DNA from: Candidatus Saccharimonadales bacterium
GTDB lineage: Bacteria; Patescibacteriota; Saccharimonadia; UBA4664; SCTI01
Direction of reading: 5' to 3'
Assembly: GCA_030150485.1 (NCBI GenBank)
Contig: JASLFZ010000043.1
Coordinates: 1-8,269 of the forward strand
Length of the DNA: 8,269 nt
Every line of letters begins with the position of its first letter. The stretch's first letter is position 1. Under the pieces are notes generated by a model, which was not told the DNA's origin, did no database searches, and saw only the letters and a program-made list of their open reading frames with translations. Positions 7,096-8,269 of this stretch are shown here, piece after piece. Both the position numbers and the translations under genes were made by a program.

Positions 7096-7200
7096 CTCTC
7101 CCCTGCCCTTTTCGACGAGTTAGGCGCGCACATTAACGCGCGCGAGCCAGCGCGTAAAAAACCATTTTCCCTAAACGTACAAAAACCGAACAGGGGAGAG
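7096..7200. repeat. 10-bp perfect inverted repeat closing a ~105-base rod-like structure
   Basis: CTCTCCCCTG (7096-7105) and CAGGGGAGAG (7191-7200) are exact reverse complements. Inside, further nested pairings are possible: TTTT 7109-7112 with the A-run 7182-7185, ACG 7115-7117 with CGT 7176-7178, TTAGG 7120-7124 with CCTAA 7170-7174, and an all-G/C six-bp stem within 7124-7143. The nesting suggests a selected RNA fold, not a chance repeat. It begins 11 bases after the ftsQ stop, so it would lie in the 3' end of the ftsQ mRNA. No T-run follows it on the minus strand, and no flanking target duplication marks it as a mobile element. Confidence 0.5.
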
Positions 7201-7211
7201 GAGCGAGGTAG

Positions 7212-8087
7212 TTACATGTAATAAGCTTTGTGGGCGATGCGCAGATCGATGTACTGGGTGGGGGTCTTCCCCGCCGCCTTGAGCTCGGCCTGCACCGCCG
7301 TGAGGTCAGCAATCTCGTCCCCCGCCGGGCGAGTGGTATCAAACTTGAGCGTGAGGCCGGTAGAGGTTGTGACGTATACCTCACTGGTTGAGGCCGGTAC
7401 CGTCATGCCACTAACATGATAGCCGGTGCTAGGCAGCAATTGGGCAACAGTAGCGCAAAAGGCCACAAACTGACTGGGCGCTACCCTATCCCCGGCTTTC
7501 ACTGGGAGATTGCTGCTATCGGTAACGGTTGGCAGGCTGGCGTATACCCCACTGGTCGGGCCGATAACGGTGGCGTTGGCATCCAGCAGGTACACCTGCC
7601 CGGCGGTTTTCCAGTTCAGCGTGGGCTGGCGCTCAGTAATCTTGATGGTAACCGTATGAAACGAACTGCGCTCCACCGTGGCGTGGGCGATGGCGGGATC
7701 GGTTTGCTGGAGATAGGAAGCGAGCGCTCCCCCATCGATCAGGACCGTATTGCGGCCAAACCATTGCTGATGCAGGCCGGCACTGGCAAGCTGCTGCACT
7801 TGAGCGCTCGTAACCGAGTGATTACCCTGGACCTTTACCTGGCGCAGGGCCGTAACATTGGCGAGGAATACCAGCACGATGAGCGCTAAGGTCGTGATGA
7901 CGGCGACGCGCAGCCAGACAATCTTAATGACCGGAAAGGCCGGTAGGTTAAGTTCGGGCAGGCTGGGTAGCGATCGGCCCCCCCGCGGCTGTGAGCGCAC
8001 GGTTGGGCGGCGGCTGTAAGAAGGGCGTGGCTGCCCGAAGCTGGGACGCGCGCCACTCCGGCGCACTTGGCGACGACGGGGATTCAT
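7212..8087 (-). CDS. ftsQ: Cell division protein FtsQ/DivIB
   Basis: 291 residues, a bitopic divisome scaffold that in other bacteria links early division proteins to FtsL/FtsB and the septal synthase FtsW/FtsI. The N-terminal 50 residues are cytoplasmic, arginine-rich (MNPRRRQVRR) and proline-rich. One membrane helix covers about 57-79 (WLRVAVITTLALIVLVFLAN). The POTRA domain follows at once (LRQVKVQGNHSVTSAQV from 81) and ends at IKITERQPTLNW (148-159), the usual FtsQ signature before the beta domain. The C-terminal strand YIDLRIAHKAYY (279-290) is the conserved region that in E. coli contacts FtsB. Length is normal for the family. The ATG at 8087 is supported by GGAGGG five bases upstream, and it overlaps the murG stop as ATGA, implying translational coupling. 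The gene is the last of its visible operon: no ftsA or ftsZ follows within this window. Confidence 0.92.
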   Translation of the reverse strand: MNPRRRQVRRSGARPSFGQPRPSYSRRPTVRSQPRGGRSLPSLPELNLPAFPVIKIVWLRVAVITTLALIVLVFLANVTALRQVKVQGNHSVTSAQVQQLASAGLHQQWFGRNTVLIDGGALASYLQQTDPAIAHATVERSSFHTVTIKITERQPTLNWKTAGQVYLLDANATVIGPTSGVYASLPTVTDSSNLPVKAGDRVAPSQFVAFCATVAQLLPSTGYHVSGMTVPASTSEVYVTTSTGLTLKFDTTRPAGDEIADLTAVQAELKAAGKTPTQYIDLRIAHKAYYM

Positions 8088-8269
8088 GAGCGCCCTCCGG
8101 GTCGTACAAGACGCTGGGTGGCAGCTTGGTGCACCAGTTTGGCCAGGCGGACGGCTGAATCTGGGACGCTACACTTTGCCAGGTTGGCGGCCAAGGTGCG
8201 CTGACGAGACGGCGACTTCAGCAGTGCCAGGATAGCCGGTCCCAGTAGGTCGGGGTCTTCATCGGCCAG
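8084..8269 (-). CDS. murG: UDP-GlcNAc:undecaprenyl-PP-MurNAc-pentapeptide GlcNAc transferase, C-terminal end (partial)
   Basis: The minus-strand frame is open from the window edge to TGA at 8086-8084 and gives 61 C-terminal residues. It contains DEDPDLLGPAILALLKSPS and then RQRTLAANLAKCSVPDSAVR, ending in LAKLVHQAATQRLVRPGGRS. This is the closing helical region of GT28/GT-B glycosyltransferases of the MurG type, where a 'deadline' helix (pairs of Leu spaced by charges) is followed by a helix packing back on the N-domain. The full enzyme sits at the inner membrane face and adds GlcNAc to lipid I to make lipid II, the substrate of the PBP encoded nearby. The ATGA overlap with ftsQ, plus the common murG-ftsQ proximity in division and wall clusters, supports the call. 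The UDP-GlcNAc binding motifs lie outside the window, so the identification rests on the tail and context. Confidence 0.72.
   Translation of the reverse strand: MADEDPDLLGPAILALLKSPSRQRTLAANLAKCSVPDSAVRLAKLVHQAATQRLVRPGGRS
8093..8098 (-). promoter_or_regulatory. Ribosome binding site of ftsQ
   Basis: On the minus strand GGAGGG lies five bases before the ATG at 8087, inside the last codons of murG. It is the strongest Shine-Dalgarno match in the window and fixes the ftsQ start. Confidence 0.75.

Larger units (their letters stand above)
6783..7211. other. Convergent intergenic region, structured and A+T-richer, no gene recognised
   Basis: The 429 bases lie between the stops of the ATPase gene (+) and ftsQ (-). 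No ORF with protein-like character or a credible start was found. Visible pairings on the plus strand are GCCGC/GCGGC (6811-6823, three-base loop), ATAGAAG/CTTCTAT (6906-6912 with 6941-6947), AAAGGG/CCCTTT (6953-6958 with 6991-6996), CAGGC/GCCTG (7000-7004 with 7014-7018), then the terminator-like hairpin at 7029-7066 and the long inverted repeat at 7096-7200. A run of hairpins ending in a T-run could be a small RNA of roughly 180 bases (about 6886-7066), but only a weak -10 (TATATT 6879-6884) without a -35 precedes it. Conserved signatures of tRNA, SRP RNA, RNase P RNA and tmRNA were looked for on both strands and not found. Confidence 0.4.

Noticed and set aside
6835..7120. tmRNA suggested by GGGGCTG at 6835 and TTCGACG near 7111
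   Set aside because: The two motifs are hundreds of bases apart instead of adjacent, and no tRNA-like 3' end with a T-arm and CCA or tag frame was found.
7096..7200. Small mobile element (MITE) with terminal inverted repeats
   Set aside because: No target-site duplication flanks the arms, and nested internal pairing fits an RNA fold better; only one copy is visible in the window.
7416..7889. 157-residue plus-strand open frame opposite ftsQ
   Set aside because: Antisense to the FtsQ POTRA and beta domains, no homology seen, no promoter or ribosome site.

Overview
The window reads as a chromosomal segment of an ultra-small, wall-bearing bacterium of the Patescibacteria/CPR, most likely a GC-rich member of the Saccharibacteria (TM7) type. 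This is an inference from gene content. The first sign is a stand-alone protein joining a primary-sigma region 4 to winged-helix (HARE-like) repeats. It lies directly before a membrane-anchored HerA/TraG-type ATPase, within a housekeeping and cell-wall neighbourhood. TGA is used as a normal stop (murG end), so the UGA-glycine code of Gracilibacteria and Absconditabacteria does not apply. No tRNA, rRNA, CRISPR array, insertion sequence or integrase was seen.

Layout. 1-222 (+) is the 3' end of DNA topoisomerase I (topA). A 120-base gap follows, holding a weak hairpin plus T-run. 343-2850 (+) encodes a bifunctional class A penicillin-binding protein (glycosyltransferase plus transpeptidase). The 99-base gap 2851-2949 holds a perfect-consensus sigma-70 promoter (TTGACA, 17 bp, TATAAT) overlapped by an inverted repeat. 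That promoter should drive a two-gene operon: 2950-3981, the sigma4/winged-helix DNA-binding protein, and 3996-6782, a 928-residue membrane-tethered P-loop DNA-translocase-like ATPase. The 429-base gap 6783-7211 lies between convergent genes. It is visibly more A+T-rich than its flanks, carries several hairpins and has no convincing gene. 7212-8087 (-) is ftsQ (divIB), overlapping by ATGA with the 3' end of murG (8084-8269, -).

How the parts relate. Three genes build or divide the wall: the PBP polymerises and crosslinks peptidoglycan, MurG makes its lipid II precursor, and FtsQ scaffolds the divisome. The PBP and FtsQ share a short SLPxLxLP motif in their cytoplasmic tails, which may mark a common partner. 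The middle operon is the least understood part. Its first product keeps the sigma region 4 residues that read TTGACA but lacks regions 2 and 3, and its own promoter region holds three TTGAC-type boxes. Its second product looks like a conjugation/HerA motor, yet no relaxase or type IV secretion genes are visible. A self-regulated DNA-pumping module (uptake, export or FtsK-like segregation) is a reasonable hypothesis, not a demonstrated one.
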